NCBI GenBank assembly: GCA_000697355.1
Contig: JNEN01001280.1
Location: 1-64,000 of the forward strand
DNA from: Syncephalastrum monosporum B8922
Taxonomy: Eukaryota; Mucoromycota; Mucoromycetes; Mucorales; Syncephalastraceae
Reading direction: 5' to 3'
Length of the DNA: 64,000 bases
The position numbers and the translations under genes are program-made. Each line of letters begins with the position of its first letter. Position 1 is the stretch's first letter. The notes under the pieces are model-generated. The model was not told where the DNA came from and made no database searches. It saw only the letters and a list, made by a program, of their open reading frames with translations. Positions 34,094 through 45,951 of the stretch are shown here, one piece after another.

Positions 34094-36331
34094 ATGTTTT
34101 TCGAGACAACGTGCCTCCAACCACCCGCGTTTTTGCCACAAGAGGATGCAACCAAGCAAGAGCAGGGATCAGAGATGGAGAACGCAAAGTACGAGCGGCT
34201 CATGGCGCCTCGCCCATATCGCCCGGCGAGCCATGTTGTGTTTGTGATCCATGTAAGCTTTTTAATTTTCGTCACAGTTCATGTTTGTCTGACAGCTTTT
34301 TTGTAGGGCATAGGGCAGGTAATTTGATAACAAATAGTGAATAGAGCTGCAGCAGAAAGCTAAACAATGCACGCGTACATAAACGAGTAGCAAACTGAGC
34401 GGTATGGCATGTTCGACAAGCACAGTAAGTTTAATTCGCACAGACCTGTTTGATGCATTGCAAGTCCAGTAATCCAGACGAATTAATTCAAACGATTCAT
34501 AGTGGATCAGCTTCGCCTGACCATGGAGCAGGTTTTGCAGGCACGTATGCCGCATCAAGATGATATCCATGTCGAGCTGATACCGATCGAATGGCACCGT
34601 CATATCCACGCCGAGGCCGACACGGTGGTACAAAGCCTCTTGCCCAAATCGATCCCGACCTTACGCTTCATCGAGTCCGATTACTTGTCGGACGTCCTCT
34701 TTTATTTTTCCAAAGATCGCGGCCAGAGCATCATTAACCACTGCACTCGCATGTTCAATTCGTCCTATCACGACTTTATGGCTACTCACCCTGAATTTGG
34801 TGGCAAAGTGGCTATTGTCGGATACTCGTACGTAAGGAGAAGAGAAGTGGTGTGTGTGTGTGTGTTAGCGTACATGGATGGCCAAGATCAAGGAGGTAGA
34901 AAAAAGAAGGTGCGGGTGAAGAGGGGCTATGAGGGCGGTGGCAAAGAGGAAGCAAGCGACCTGTTGCGGAGACAGAAAGGAGAAATAATGAGGGCGAAGG
35001 GCGGGGGGGGGAGAAGGAGTATTGCGGGTGAGTAATGAGGAGCGAGACGAGGAGAAGTGAGGGGGGAGGGTTATCGCCTTTAGTATCTTGCTCATACTGA
35101 TCCTATCCATCTCTAGATTGGGTGGTCTTATCTCATGGGATATTCTCTGCCGCCAACGTCAACATTTATCACGACGAGAAATGGAGGAATATAGCAAGTT
35201 TGATGTCGAGGTGCCCAAACTCGATTTCCGCCCGGATTATCTATTCGGCATGGGCTGCCCTTTAGGAGGCATGCTTGCAGCTCGTAACCAAGACGCACAT
35301 CTGTACCATCCTGACCCTCGCGTTGTTTTCGAGAATATCTACCATGCCTTTGATCCTCTGGTAAAGCAATTTTACGCTTCACTGAACACTCGCTGACATG
35401 CATGTTTTTCATTGTTTGTTTAAAGGCTTTTCGTTTTGAGCCTCTTTTGGACCAAGAGTACGCAGAAAAACCCCCAGTGGCGGTCGACCGAGTCACTCCC
35501 ACCACCTCCTTTTTGTCCTCTCTACCTCTTGTGTCATATTTCACGCGGCGATCATCAGAAGAGGAGGTCGAAATTGTTGAAGACAAACCACCCTCTCTGT
35601 TCTCGACATCTGTCAATGCCGTGCTCCAGTTTTTCTCACTGAAGAGCGAGGACGAAGACGAAGATGAAGACGATCTACTTCTCGAGTACCAGCAAAGGCG
35701 CAAGAGCGAGGGTGACATACTCCAGATAAAAAAGGAGGAGCAGCAACAGAAGGAGGAGCAAGAGCAGGCCTCAATGCCACGGACAAAACGTCCCCGTGCT
35801 CACAGCATGCCATCCCTTCTCCGTCACGGCCGAGCCAGACACCAACAATTGCAAAAGCAGCAGCAGGGGTTACAAGAAGTAGCAGCAATAGCGGCGACGG
35901 AGGCAGAGCGGGAAGTTCAAGAAGATAATATGTACGACGACGACGACATGCCACGTCTCTCGTCGGATAGCACGGAGTCATCCTTGTTTTCAACCGAGCC
36001 GCAAACACCGACGTTCACCGCAGACGCGGATCCGATGTGGGGAAAGTCGAATTACCAGCTTTTGGAAATTCTTGGCCTGGACACCCCCATTCAAAACCAG
36101 GCGCCAGCCCTCAAATCGGCCACCGCTGCATGGACTCCGCCTCCCCCGCACGCTAGCACAAAGAGCGCTTCTTTGCCAGGCGGCCGCCGCATTGACTATG
36201 AGCTGACCCCCGCCAGTTGGATGGGTATGATTACGAACGAGTACATCCTCGGGCTGCGTGCGCACTTCTCTTACTGGGACAATAAGGACATGGTTTGGCA
36301 TATCCTGACCCGCCTTGAAAACATTTGTTAA
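34094..36331 (+). CDS. DDHD-domain phospholipase (PA-preferring phospholipase A1-like)
   Basis: Predicted intracellular phospholipase A1 of the DDHD family, acting on phosphatidic acid and related lipids at secretory-pathway membranes. Exons: 34094-34252, 34307-34318, 34511-34827, 35117-35360, 35426-36331; 545 aa. Motifs are VVFVIHGIGQ across introns 1-2, HVELIPIEWH, and the nucleophile elbow GYSLGG, whose Ser codon is split by intron 3. These are followed by FRPDYLFGMGCPLGGM and the DDHD region (VFENIYHAFDPL, RIDYELTPASW, HFSYWDNKDMVWHIL). A long acidic and Gln/Glu-rich insert interrupts the DDHD domain. Exon 2 is a 12-nt microexon encoding GIGQ. Intron 3 (289 nt) is unusually long for this window. 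An in-frame ATG at 34037 would add 19 mostly hydrophobic residues, but they look like translated leader. Confidence 0.85.
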
Positions 36332-37653
36332 AATTCGTAATCTATTAGTTTCTTGAAATAAAAATATTTATGTTTTGTCGTGTACTAACAAAAAAGAAAT
36401 CATAACTGTGCCTTTTTTTTTTGTCATCCCAAACTAAAGTTTCATTTTTTTCCCGCGGTCTTTGCCAATCAAATTGATGGTTGCACGCTCTCACACTTGA
36501 TGTCATTCCGCGGGGCTGGTTCCAGCAGCTCACAGTTGGGTTGGTGTCCCTCCGACTCCCACCCTCCGCGGATGAGGTTTGCTCTCTCGTTCCATGTTTA
36601 TAGAGCGTAAGGTACGGATGACGCCATGCTGTGAAACAATAAACATTGAAATGTAGCCTTTGTCTTTGTCTCTGCCTCTGTCTACATAAGTGTCCTGGGC
36701 TAGCATCGGTGTTGCTACTAAACAGATGCGGGTCCAATCATTAGAGTTCCGTGGAGCCGACGCAAATTGCGGGGTAGTCAACATTGTCCACAAGAGGCAA
36801 GAGCTCTCAGCGGGGTTGCTAAGCATGTGAAACCACATGAGTCATCGCACTCCTTGCGAGAGGTTGCCATGGCAATCACCTATTGATCTATCCATGGAGA
36901 AAGGAGAATGACACGTAAGAGCAAATTTTATTGATAGGTATTGTAAGTCGTGAGACATTTTATGGCGTACAAAGTGGAAAAAAGAGCTCATAAAGGACGC
37001 GCATAAAATATACGGAACAATTCGGGTGTGAGCGGACTTGGCAATCATTTAGGCGAAGAGAGGATGAAGAAGGGTTCGCAAGGGCCCAGGTAACGGGCCA
37101 TGTCCACAGTTTGTTCTATCTACAGTCTTTTTGGCCCCATGAGAAAAAAAAAACAGAGTGAATAGATCACAAGGCCAATGTCCATATTTGCACACTTTAG
37201 ATAATGCTCTGCCGATATTTGGTTCTTTTTTTCGATGGCGTTCCTTTTCCGCGCCACCTAAAAGCCTTCTCTCTATCAATTTTTAGATAACATATAACCC
37301 CCACCATGATCCGCTTTGGAGTCCCCGCTTTCGTACACTCTCTTATTTAGTGAGCGCGCTTTGTTGCTTTTGTCATGACGGAGCCCCAACTCAGTTTCAA
37401 TGCCTAAAAAAGATGACTCGAAGTAATCCAACTCTTTTTGAGACCTTTTTTTTTTCTTCCTTTTCTTTTCCTTTGTTTCTCCCCTCTTTCTCTCTTCTCT
37501 TTCTCTTCTCTCCACTTCGATGCATATTACGTGTGCCATTTAGCCTGTACTTTTGTCCATACTTTCGCAACGCTTTAAAGCCTCTTTTTCTTTTTCTCTT
37601 TCTTCTCCCAACAATCTGAAATCAACCCCTCTCTTATTTATAAATCCACCAAG
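36332..37653. other. Intergenic region, no gene supported
   Basis: A 1.3-kb spacer between the DDHD lipase and the bHLH gene. ORFs are short and mostly overlap on opposite strands. A strongly CT-rich stretch from about 37440 to 37610 precedes the bHLH start and is its likely leader. Confidence 0.5.
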
Positions 37654-39234
37654 ATGGAATTTGAAGCACCCCACAAAGCTGCCAGTGTCACCTCTATCAC
37701 GTCCGAACCTCCCTCACTATACTCTGGATCGAGCGTGTGTGACGCGGATTCTCCAGCTCCCCAAGATCCTACTCCCTTTGAAGGTAAATATAAGCGGGAA
37801 AACTTATGGTCCTTATCATCCGAGGATGGATTTATGCTGACATGAGACTATAAAACAGACTTCAAATTCAATACGGGTCTGGACACTCCAATGGCCATTC
37901 AGATCCCTTCTGACGAAGATGATCACACCAAGGCTATTGTTGTCAGCAACGGCGACGCCAAGGGTATCCCTAATTTCCTGCATGCTCTCAAGGAGGAAGA
38001 CAAGGTACGTAAAGCAACGCTGTCTACACGTGTTGCATGAATAAAAAGCAAGATAACACGGACCACGCTAACATCATGCCTGTCGTCATAGCATGTGACT
38101 GTACCCGTGGACACACCCACTTCTTCGTTGGAGCGCAAGCGGTCTGTGTCAGTCTTATCAAATGACGACGAAGATGACGACGACTGTTTACAAAAGCGAG
38201 CCAAGGGAAGATGGCTTCTGACTGAAGAAGAAAAGCGCGCGAACCACATTGCCTCGGAGCAGAAACGCCGCAACACGATCCGCACGGGCTTTAAAGACAT
38301 GACCGATATCATCCCCACGCTGAAAAACGTCAACAACTCAAAAAGCACGATCTTGTTCAAGGCGGTGGATTATATCAAGCATCTGGATCGACGAAATCGC
38401 AGCCTCCGCGACAAGGTGGTGGGGCTGCAGATGCGCCTCGAGGTCAAGCGTCGCGTCTCGAATCACCATCCAAATCAGCAGCATCGGCGCAATACGTTTG
38501 CAGCTCCCGACCCGATTCATACCGAAGATGGTGTTACGTTTGCAAATGATGGACGCCGCACGAGCGAAATGATACCTGCGATGGGCCTTCCTTCGGGTGC
38601 GATGGCTGCGCTACTTACGCACAAGAACCAGCAAAAGCAGCTTGAGATCCTTCAGGAGCAACTGCGTCTGCAGAAGGAGCTGCTCACCAAACACAACATT
38701 CAACATAATCACCACCACCAGCGCAGCATGTCGTTCTCGTCTATGGCCATCCCTTCGTCCACTCCAACCTCGCCCAATACCACCTCTACCTTGTACTCCC
38801 ATCTTCAAGAAAAACATCAGCAGCAGCAGCAGCAGCAGCATTCTTGGACCTACAACTCCATTTCCATCCCTTCTTCGTCCGACGAGGTGTCCCATCAGCG
38901 ACGGTCCTCGCTCAATCTTTTGCATCATACCTCAAAGCAGAACCCTCCGCAGCCACAGCATCATCAACAACAACAACCACATCATCATCATCCTTACCAT
39001 CCTCCCCAGCATCCTTCTCAATTTTTTCATCCTCCTCAGCATCATTCTTCTGTAAATATCAGCAATAGCATCACTACACCCGCGCTTGTCGTGCCTGCCA
39101 ATGATGACGAGCATCATCTGCAGCGCCAACGGAAGTCGCTTCCCTCCCCCTCTCATAACTCGAACCCTCCGCCTACCACATCTTCCTCTGTCGCTTTCAC
39201 TATCCCTGCTGATGATGATTTTCGCTCCGCCTAA
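37654..39234 (+). CDS. bHLH transcription factor (E-box type, poly-Q/poly-H tail)
   Basis: Nuclear DNA-binding regulator. Exons: 37654-37783, 37859-38004, 38092-39234; 472 aa. The bHLH domain spans about residues 138-192 (EEKRANHIASEQKRRNTIR as basic region; STILFKAVDYIKHL as helix 2). The basic region has the His144-Glu148-Arg152 spacing that contacts CACGTG-type E-boxes. A leucine-zipper-like continuation (RRNRSLRDKVVGLQMRLEV) suggests dimerisation of the bHLH-ZIP kind. The N-terminus is acidic and may activate transcription. The C-terminal 250 residues are low-complexity Gln, His, Ser and Pro. Its target genes cannot be inferred; sterol- or inositol-response factors belong to the same broad group, but the match is not specific. 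Confidence 0.88.
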
Positions 39235-39882
39235 GCTCTCGAAGTAAAAAAAAAGTTATAATAGTAAATATGGCCGAATACTGTAATGTTTCACTCCTAC
39301 ACACTATTGGGTCGTTTGTCGGTGCCCGATACTATCTGAATAATGCAGGATGCATGGACCGTATGGGAAACCCCCATGTCTTGTGAGCAGGGTTGTGTTG
39401 TTTGTTGTGCGTGGCTGTCCATGCGGCGTCAGCGTACCATGCAGGTTCAATCCTATGTGGCATCCCTTTCTTTCGGTTAGACGCAGCAGACAATGAAAAG
39501 TTAGGCTTAGTCAACAGGCATAATATGTACATAACATAGACTGCTCATCCCAAGCGAGCGAAGCGGGCAAGTTGATATCAAGTTTTGGACAGGACGGTGG
39601 GGGTGGATGTGTATTCTTGTATTGGTTTGTGCGACATAAGGCGAGGAACGGAGGGGACGGATACTGAAATGTGATTGGCTCATACAAAAGGGGAGTGGGG
39701 GTGTGAACAAGTGCTTCAAGTTGAGGCTTATCGTCTCTTGCTTTTCCTTTCCACCGAAGTTGTGTGTGCGCGCGCGGTGTCCGGAATATCGGCGCGAGCG
39801 GCATAAAGACATAAGACTATAACGTATCCCCAAGGCATAATACATACACCAAGCACAGGTGCAGTCTACATACATATACACC
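39235..39882. other. Intergenic region, no gene supported
   Basis: A 650-bp spacer upstream of the SANT-zinc finger gene. Minus-strand ORFs of 97-125 codons (39507-39884) overlap one another and the start of the next gene, and have no recognisable product, so they were not called. Confidence 0.5.
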
Positions 39883-41750
39883 ATGGCCCGTGTCTATTCT
39901 ATTGCTTCCAACAACGCTGAGCGCAGGAAGAAGCAGCAGCGGCGAGGCCACGACGAAGGCTCGCCCAGCCTCGTCGAAACCCCTCCCGCACCAGCACCCG
40001 CACCAGCACCCGCACCACCTCCTGCGCTCCTGGCCAAGGACGAAGCGCTTGACATTACGACTTCCTCTGCCTCCACCTCGTCTTCATCTTCCTCCAAAGC
40101 CCTTTCCGCCTCGCTGCCCGCCCTCACCGCTGCCCTCCTACGCTCCAACACCCATGACCTCGACAAGGCTGACATGGACATGCTCACGGCTGTTACTGCC
40201 GCAGCTGCCCTGACAAAGCAGAATAAAGGTACACACACATACACGATACAAAACCACAGGATAAAACCATTCCCTCTCGAAAACCATTCTCACCGCTCTT
40301 AGGGACCTCTGCTGCCTCGAGTGGCGACGATTCAGGAGGCACACCCGACAAGGACAGCGAGTCCAATGAACTCATGGAGCCTGCATTACAACTGCTTGGA
40401 CTGGCACAGAGCACACCTACCCCCACCACCGCCAGCGCCCATTCAGACCAGGCATCACACACTGCCGAAACGGCAGGTGCAGACCAAGTCAAACGAGGTG
40501 CCTGGACCGAGGAAGAAGACGAGCTGCTGGTGATGGGTATCAAGCGATTTGGCTACGGCCGCTGGAAGGAAATCGCGAGTCTGATACCCGGCCGCAAAGG
40601 CAAGCAGCTCAAGCAACGGTGGGACAATAATCTCACTTCCAAGTACGTCGATACCGCTCTCTTGCAAGCCAAACTCCAAGCCGCGGCCGACGAAGACACC
40701 CAACACAAGCACCACCAACACCAACACCAACATTCAGCTTTGTCATCCTTCCTGCCCTCCTCCTCCTCGTCAGATACCACTGCCACGGCGGCCACTGCTA
40801 CTGCCACTGCCACTGCCACTACCCCCACCCCCACCCCGCGCACCGCCGACCTCGCAGACTTTGCTCAGAAACTGGCTGAAAAAGCACGCGAGAGCAACAA
40901 TACACAGCTCATCGAGGCCTTATTGTCACAGGCTCTGCTCCAGCAGTCGTCATCGGCGTCGGATGCCTCGGCCCATCTTCTGGATGTGCTTTCCTTGTAC
41001 AGCAATCATCTCACAATACAACCCAGCCACGGCCAGGCCGAGGGCAGTGCAACCAACGGCCAAGCCTTCCATAATGGCACCCACGAGGACGTACAACAGC
41101 AACAGCAACAGCAACAACAGCAACAGCAACATCATCATGCTCTTCTTTTAGCAGCAGCAGCCGTTGCTTCCATGACAACCGCACAGCAACAACAACAACA
41201 ACAACAACACCAGCAACACCAGCAACACCAGCAATCGGCTTCGCCCCATCGACCGGAACGCAAAGCATCTGCGCCTCGCAAGCGGCGGCGATCCGACCCA
41301 GCCTTGGCAGAAACGCAGTCGGCCGCGATGTCCATCTATGCCTCAGCCAACCCTATCACAACCACTGTGAATGACGAGACCCAAATGGTCTATCCTTGCC
41401 TTTTCCCCGGGTGCGGCAAGACCTTTGCTCGCTTGTATAATCTCAAGAGTCACTCTCGCACGCATACCGACGATCGCCCGTTTACCTGCAAGTTCTGCGA
41501 GGCTGCTTTCAGCCGAAATCACGATCTCAAGCGACACTCCAAGATCCACGAAGGAAACAAACCACACAAATGCAACGGCTGCAATAAAGTATTTTCAAGG
41601 CAAGTAAAGAGAAAAAAGGAAAAATGATAAATTTATATATTTCACTTGCCCCATCCCACTGACACAGACTTATGTACTTGTAGATTGGACGCACTCAAAC
41701 GGCATAAAAGTAATCAAAAGACCCCCAACGCTTGCACTGAATCTGTATGA
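39883..41750 (+). CDS. Transcription factor combining a SANT/Myb repeat with three C2H2 zinc fingers
   Basis: Exons: 39883-40228, 40303-41599, 41684-41750; 569 aa. One SANT/Myb repeat sits at about residues 180-227 (RGAWTEEEDELLVMGIKRFG, YGRWKEIASLIPGRKGKQLK), with its Trp spacing intact. After long Gln, His and Ala/Thr tracts come three C2H2 fingers. Finger 1 is YPCLFPGCGKTFARLYNLKS with H..TH, finger 2 is FTCKFCEAAFSRNHDLKRH, and finger 3 is HKCNGCNKVFSRLDALKRHK. Finger 3 is completed only by the last exon; the intron before it (41600-41683) starts with GC (AAG|GCAAGT). Using the nearby GT site instead destroys finger 3 and gives an early stop. The fingers resemble fungal stress or carbon regulators of the Azf1/Klf1 kind. 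Two DNA-binding modules on one chain are unusual. Confidence 0.85.
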
Positions 41751-42422
41751 AATGAAATTGAAAAAAATCGAGAAGGAATGATCACTTTCCTCTCAAAACA
41801 CATCAACCCATCCACCATTTCGGCTCTTTCTTATTTTGTTTGATGTTTACTTTTTTTTATTTTTTCACTCCTAGTCGCTCCCAAGTATCGGCTCTATTGT
41901 TGATACAGCATGATGGGGAGATGGGCAGCTTGTTGACCATTACAAGCGATATACGTTCATTATGGGTTGCTATTACTCACGTGCATACCTTCTTGCCTTT
42001 CTCAATCAAGTATACCAATGTTGGAACACACCTCAGCCGAGGATCACGAAAGGGATCAATGTGCTGCTACAAACACGATATTGTTAAGTGCAAATCAGGC
42101 GCGGCGAAAGAAAGTGTGTTTGTTTGCAGATCCCTTTCCTTTGTTTCCTCTTATTGGTAGTGCATGTGTGAACCAAATAAACGTATCACACTGATTATGT
42201 GTAAATATCAGTAAAATATGGAGTCGTAGGAAACCTTTATTTTTTCCCTCATCTCTGAACGCAAACCACTTGTCCAGGTATGTGTGCCTTGCGTAAAAGC
42301 GGCCGAAACCATTGCGATACTCTGGGATTTTCTAATCTTCACCCACATCCATCGTTTTTCCTTGTGTGCGTCATTGGCATTGGCACGTAACTTTTTCGGT
42401 TCCATTTATTCGAGATACATAT
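41751..42422. other. Convergent intergenic region, no gene supported
   Basis: A 670-bp spacer between the 3' ends of the SANT-zinc finger gene and the PEBP gene. It is AT-rich. ORFs of 65-106 codons show no recognisable product. Confidence 0.5.
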
Positions 42423-43204
42423 TTACTCTTTCCGCTCGGCATAGAAAAAGTTGACACCGACCAGCTCGAGTTGGTTTTCCTGTGCAAAGTTGAAGAAGCT
42501 AAACTTGGATCGATCTTGGAGGTTGAGAGGCGTGAAAGTGTGTTGCTCGCTGATCTGGCGGTAGAGTAAAAAGATGTAGCGATGCGGGCCCGAGCCTGGG
42601 GGCGGAGCAGGGCCCATGTAAGGCGTCAGTTCATGGGCGGTGTTGGCTTCCACGAGTCCTGTCGAGCCTGCATGGAGAATAGTAGTGCAGTGAGTGTGAG
42701 CAATTTGGCATGTTGGCGGTGGGTCACTCTGACATCATACACGATTTACATACCAGGAATATTGCCTACCACCCAGTGACGATAGGGTCCAAACTTGGGG
42801 TTCGATCGGCTCGGTGCATCTGGGTCGACCTGTTGTAGGGCATTTGTGTTTAGTGTTTTAAGTAAGGAAAAGAGTGAAATGAGATGGAATAAAATGAATG
42901 AGTACCAGCATCAAGGTGTACTGGGTGTTTTCGTCGACAGGGATAAATAAAGCACGAGGCACTTCTTGGGTTTTGCTGATTTCGAGTGTGTTACCCATCG
43001 CAACCTCGTCACCTGAGCCAGGATACTGGATATCGATCATGACCTGCGGATTGAAGTCGGTCGGCAGAACTAAAAAATACAACAGCCGATAGCACGGCCT
43101 TGGGTTGAGTGGGGGAGGTAATTTTATAGTCTTAACGTACGCTCGGTAATGCCGGCCTTGTTCAAGGCGGACTGGATGTTCATCTCGCTTGTTACCAAGG
43201 GCAT
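42423..43204 (-). CDS. Phosphatidylethanolamine-binding protein (PEBP/TFS1-like)
   Basis: Small cytosolic PEBP-fold protein; yeast Tfs1 inhibits carboxypeptidase Y and a Ras-GAP, but the partner here is unknown. Exons on the minus strand: 43204-43141, 43069-42906, 42829-42754, 42667-42423; 182 aa, normal for the family. Signature elements are LMLVDPDAPSRSNPKFGPYR (phase-0 junction inside), HWVVGNIPG, ELTPYMGPAPPPGSGPHRY and IFLLYRQ, which build the anion-binding pocket. The start at 43204 (MPLVTSEMNIQSAL) is preferred; upstream in-frame ATGs would translate leader sequence rich in Phe and Ser. It diverges from the Rab5-like gene with 311 bp between starts. Confidence 0.92.
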
Positions 43205-43515
43205 GGTGAAAGACAGTAATGGAGAAGAAGGAAAAGAAAAAGGTAAAGAAGGAAACACGGTAGCAGAAATGTAATAAATAGGAAAAACTGTATAGGATTG
43301 CATGATGTCAAAACCAAACCCAGACCCAGAAGCTGGAAATGACGACACAGGCCAGCATTTAGAAAAAAAAAAAAAAGAGTGTACTGCGCGAAAAGGAAAA
43401 AGGAAAAAAAGGAAAGAGGGGGGGGGGTTGTGTTCGTCGGTCGGTTTCCGGGCTGTTCGTTTCATTTCTTCCTCTTTTTATTTTCTTATTTCTTTATAAG
43501 ACTCAATCGTTCATA
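43205..43515. promoter_or_regulatory. Shared divergent promoter of PEBP and Rab5-like genes
   Basis: These 311 bp separate two opposite-strand start codons and must contain both promoters. The stretch is purine-rich on the plus strand near the PEBP side (AGAAGGAAAAGAAAAAGG) and pyrimidine-rich next to the Rab5 start. It also has an A14-like run near 43361-43375 and a G9 run near 43421. No specific factor site is claimed. Confidence 0.6.
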
Positions 43516-44528
43516 ATGTCATCTGCTGCATCACCCACATCTGCTGTGGACACCACTCCTGCGTCTTCTGTTTCGCCTGCTTCAGCAAACTCAAAACCTG
43601 TCCCCGTCAAACTCGTCTTGCTTGGTATCGTATTCTTATCTGCTACTCGTGCTATTGCTGCTCAGGTAGATGAATGCACACTCATCCTTCCTGTCAACTG
43701 TTTAAATTAGGTGAATCCGCTGTGGGTAAATCCAGTCTCGTCATTCGCTTTGTCAATCACGACTATGTTGAAAACAGAGAACCCACCATTGGAGGTAAAC
43801 GAACTATTGAATAGTATATATATCATATACGCATATATATGTATATGCTTATACTTACGTTACATATGTCATTGTATGAACATAGCCGCTTTCTTGACAC
43901 AAAAGACGACAGCCGAGGATCGCACCATCAAGTTTGAGATTTGGGACACGGCTGGCCAGGAGCGGTTCCACTCGCTGGCACCGATGTATTACCGTAACGC
44001 GCAAGCCGCAGTTGTGGTGTACGATGTGACCAAGGCTGCTACGCTCGACAAGGCCAAGAGCTGGGTCAAGGAGCTGCAGCGCCAAGCCAACCCGCACATC
44101 GTTATCGCTCTTGTCGGCAACAAACTCGACTTGGTGGATGAACAGCCCACCTCGGAAGAGGACCAAAACGACGATGACGATGCAGAGAGTGTGAGCCGGC
44201 AGGTCTCGACTGAGGACGCGGCTGCGTATGCCCAAGAGGCTGGTCTCCTGTTCTACGAGACGTCGGCCAAGACCGGTGCCAATGTGGAGCAGGTCTTTAT
44301 TGAGATTGGTAAGCATGGCAATCCATCCATATACCGTACACCTGCTGTAACAGGCTGTATGCTGACTTGCATATTCCTTTAGCCAAGAATGTGCCACTCG
44401 AGTATATCATGTATAGCCGTCCGGGCGCTCGGGCGGCTGGTGGCCCCGGCGGAGGCAACCCCAGAATTGATCTGCTGCGCGAAGGTGGTGCTGCCAATGG
44501 CTCGAGCTCCAGCGGTTGCGCATGCTAA
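43516..44528 (+). CDS. Rab5-family small GTPase (Ypt5/Vps21-like)
   Basis: Early-endosome GTPase controlling fusion and vacuolar sorting. Exons: 43516-43624, 43711-43794, 43886-44308, 44383-44528; 253 aa. G1 is GESAVGKSS, the switch I region reads [15 protein letters not shown] (typical of Rab5), G3 is [19 protein letters not shown]4 is NKLD and G5 is ETSAK. The C-terminus ends GCAC, a CxC double-prenylation motif. A Ser/Thr/Pro-rich N-terminal extension of about 30 residues precedes the GTPase. An acidic insert ([11 protein letters not shown]) lies between G4 and G5, where canonical Rab5 proteins are shorter. All nucleotide-binding residues are present, so the protein should be active. Confidence 0.93.
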
Positions 44529-45951
44529 GGCCATCGCCGTCGATATATCCCGTACGCTATCACTCACCACTTGTCCTCTCTGCCTCTCTCTTCTTCTTCG
44601 CTCACGCACATACATCGCACACCTTCTACAACCCATCAACATCCTTCTATCGTCACTTTATCCCTCCCTACCCGTTTCATAAGGCTCGCCTGCCAAAAGC
44701 ATACATCGATAAGCTTCTGCGTGCACCTCTCACGGACCCTCGTTTTATTCTTTTTTTTCTTTTACCTTCCCCCCCCCTCCCATCCGCACATAATAATATC
44801 CTTTTCTTTGGCTCATATTTTATTTATGCGTACGTGACTAATGCAATGTGCATGCAAAGGAAGGGCAGTTCCTGCTTCGTCAGCTGCTTTACCTTCTCTC
44901 CTGGGTTATTGCATAAGAAATGGATGAAAAAGGCTGACGCAAACTGTACAAAGTAGGACTAGTAAATCATGAGGGCAGATCTATGTTCTGTAATATGCTT
45001 TTTCTTGTGTATGTGCAGACAGAACAACAGCGAGGAAAATAAAAACGTGGGTGCCGCGGGAGCTTTTTGCAATTTTGCATAAAATCTTTTTTTTTTATAC
45101 TCATCCAAAAGGGCCCTGTCCAATGCATCCTTTGATCTACCTGGACCCGTACTGCTATGACAACTACCCGCAGTGTCAGGCTGGACCTAATTTGCTACTG
45201 CTTTTGGGTATCGCTCGTGCATCCATTCGATTCTGGACCGGCAATAAGTTCAATCAGCAATAGAGTTCTCATATTCAGTTATTTAGTACAACCCGGATGT
45301 GCGTGATGCGCAGATGCTATGTAATATATACCAGCTCACCTAAGAATATATATATGTACATACATATATGTCCCTACTATGAATACTTCTCGCGTGTTTG
45401 CAAATTGAGAAGCCATTACTCAAGGACCATGCCTACCATGTGATGAAGTGTCCTTCTATTTTTTCTAATATCTCAGTCTAGCTTTCAATCACATCATTCG
45501 TGAGAGAACAAATCAAAAAAAGAGGATATTACAGCGTAGCAGGATAGCTTCTGCACTTAGATCAAGGAGTCAAGGGAAAAAAAAAGAGGAGCAGGGCTAT
45601 GGCTGGGTGGGATGTTTGTTAAGTGGGGGGGGGTTTACCTAGAAAACAGGCGTGGTGTTTGTGTATGTTGCCTTGTTGATTTTAATAGAGGTCGATGTCA
45701 TTTGAATAATGGCTGTTCAAAAGAGATAGAAAACTAAAGAGCGACTGAGGAGACGTAAAAAAAAAAAAAAAAAAAAAATAGAATTGCATGGACGGTCAAA
45801 GATGCTCCCTGATATAAAAGCAGTTTCGTTCCGACCAGTTGGAATCCATTTTGCATACCCTTTCCTTTCCTTTGCCCTTTCTTTCAGATCTTCCGTTTTG
45901 ACAGAGTGATCTACTACTATTACTACTTTATATCTCTAGTATAAGATAGCG
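44529..45951. other. Intergenic region, no gene supported
   Basis: A 1.4-kb spacer after the Rab5-like gene. It contains a CT-rich stretch, a C-run (44771-44778), an A-run of about 20 near 45759-45778 and AT-rich DNA. The ORF at 45051-45263 (70 codons) has no recognisable features and was not called. Confidence 0.5.

Noticed and set aside
34502..34510. DDHD exon 3 starting at 34503 after the AG at 34501-34502
   Set aside because: In phase 0 this reads TGG ATC AGC TTC GCC TGA and stops. The acceptor at 34509-34510 gives the open frame LRLTMEQ.
39400..39470. Possible tRNA T-loop (GGTTCAATCCT)
   Set aside because: The upstream sequence does not fold into D- and anticodon stems, and no acceptor stem pairs.
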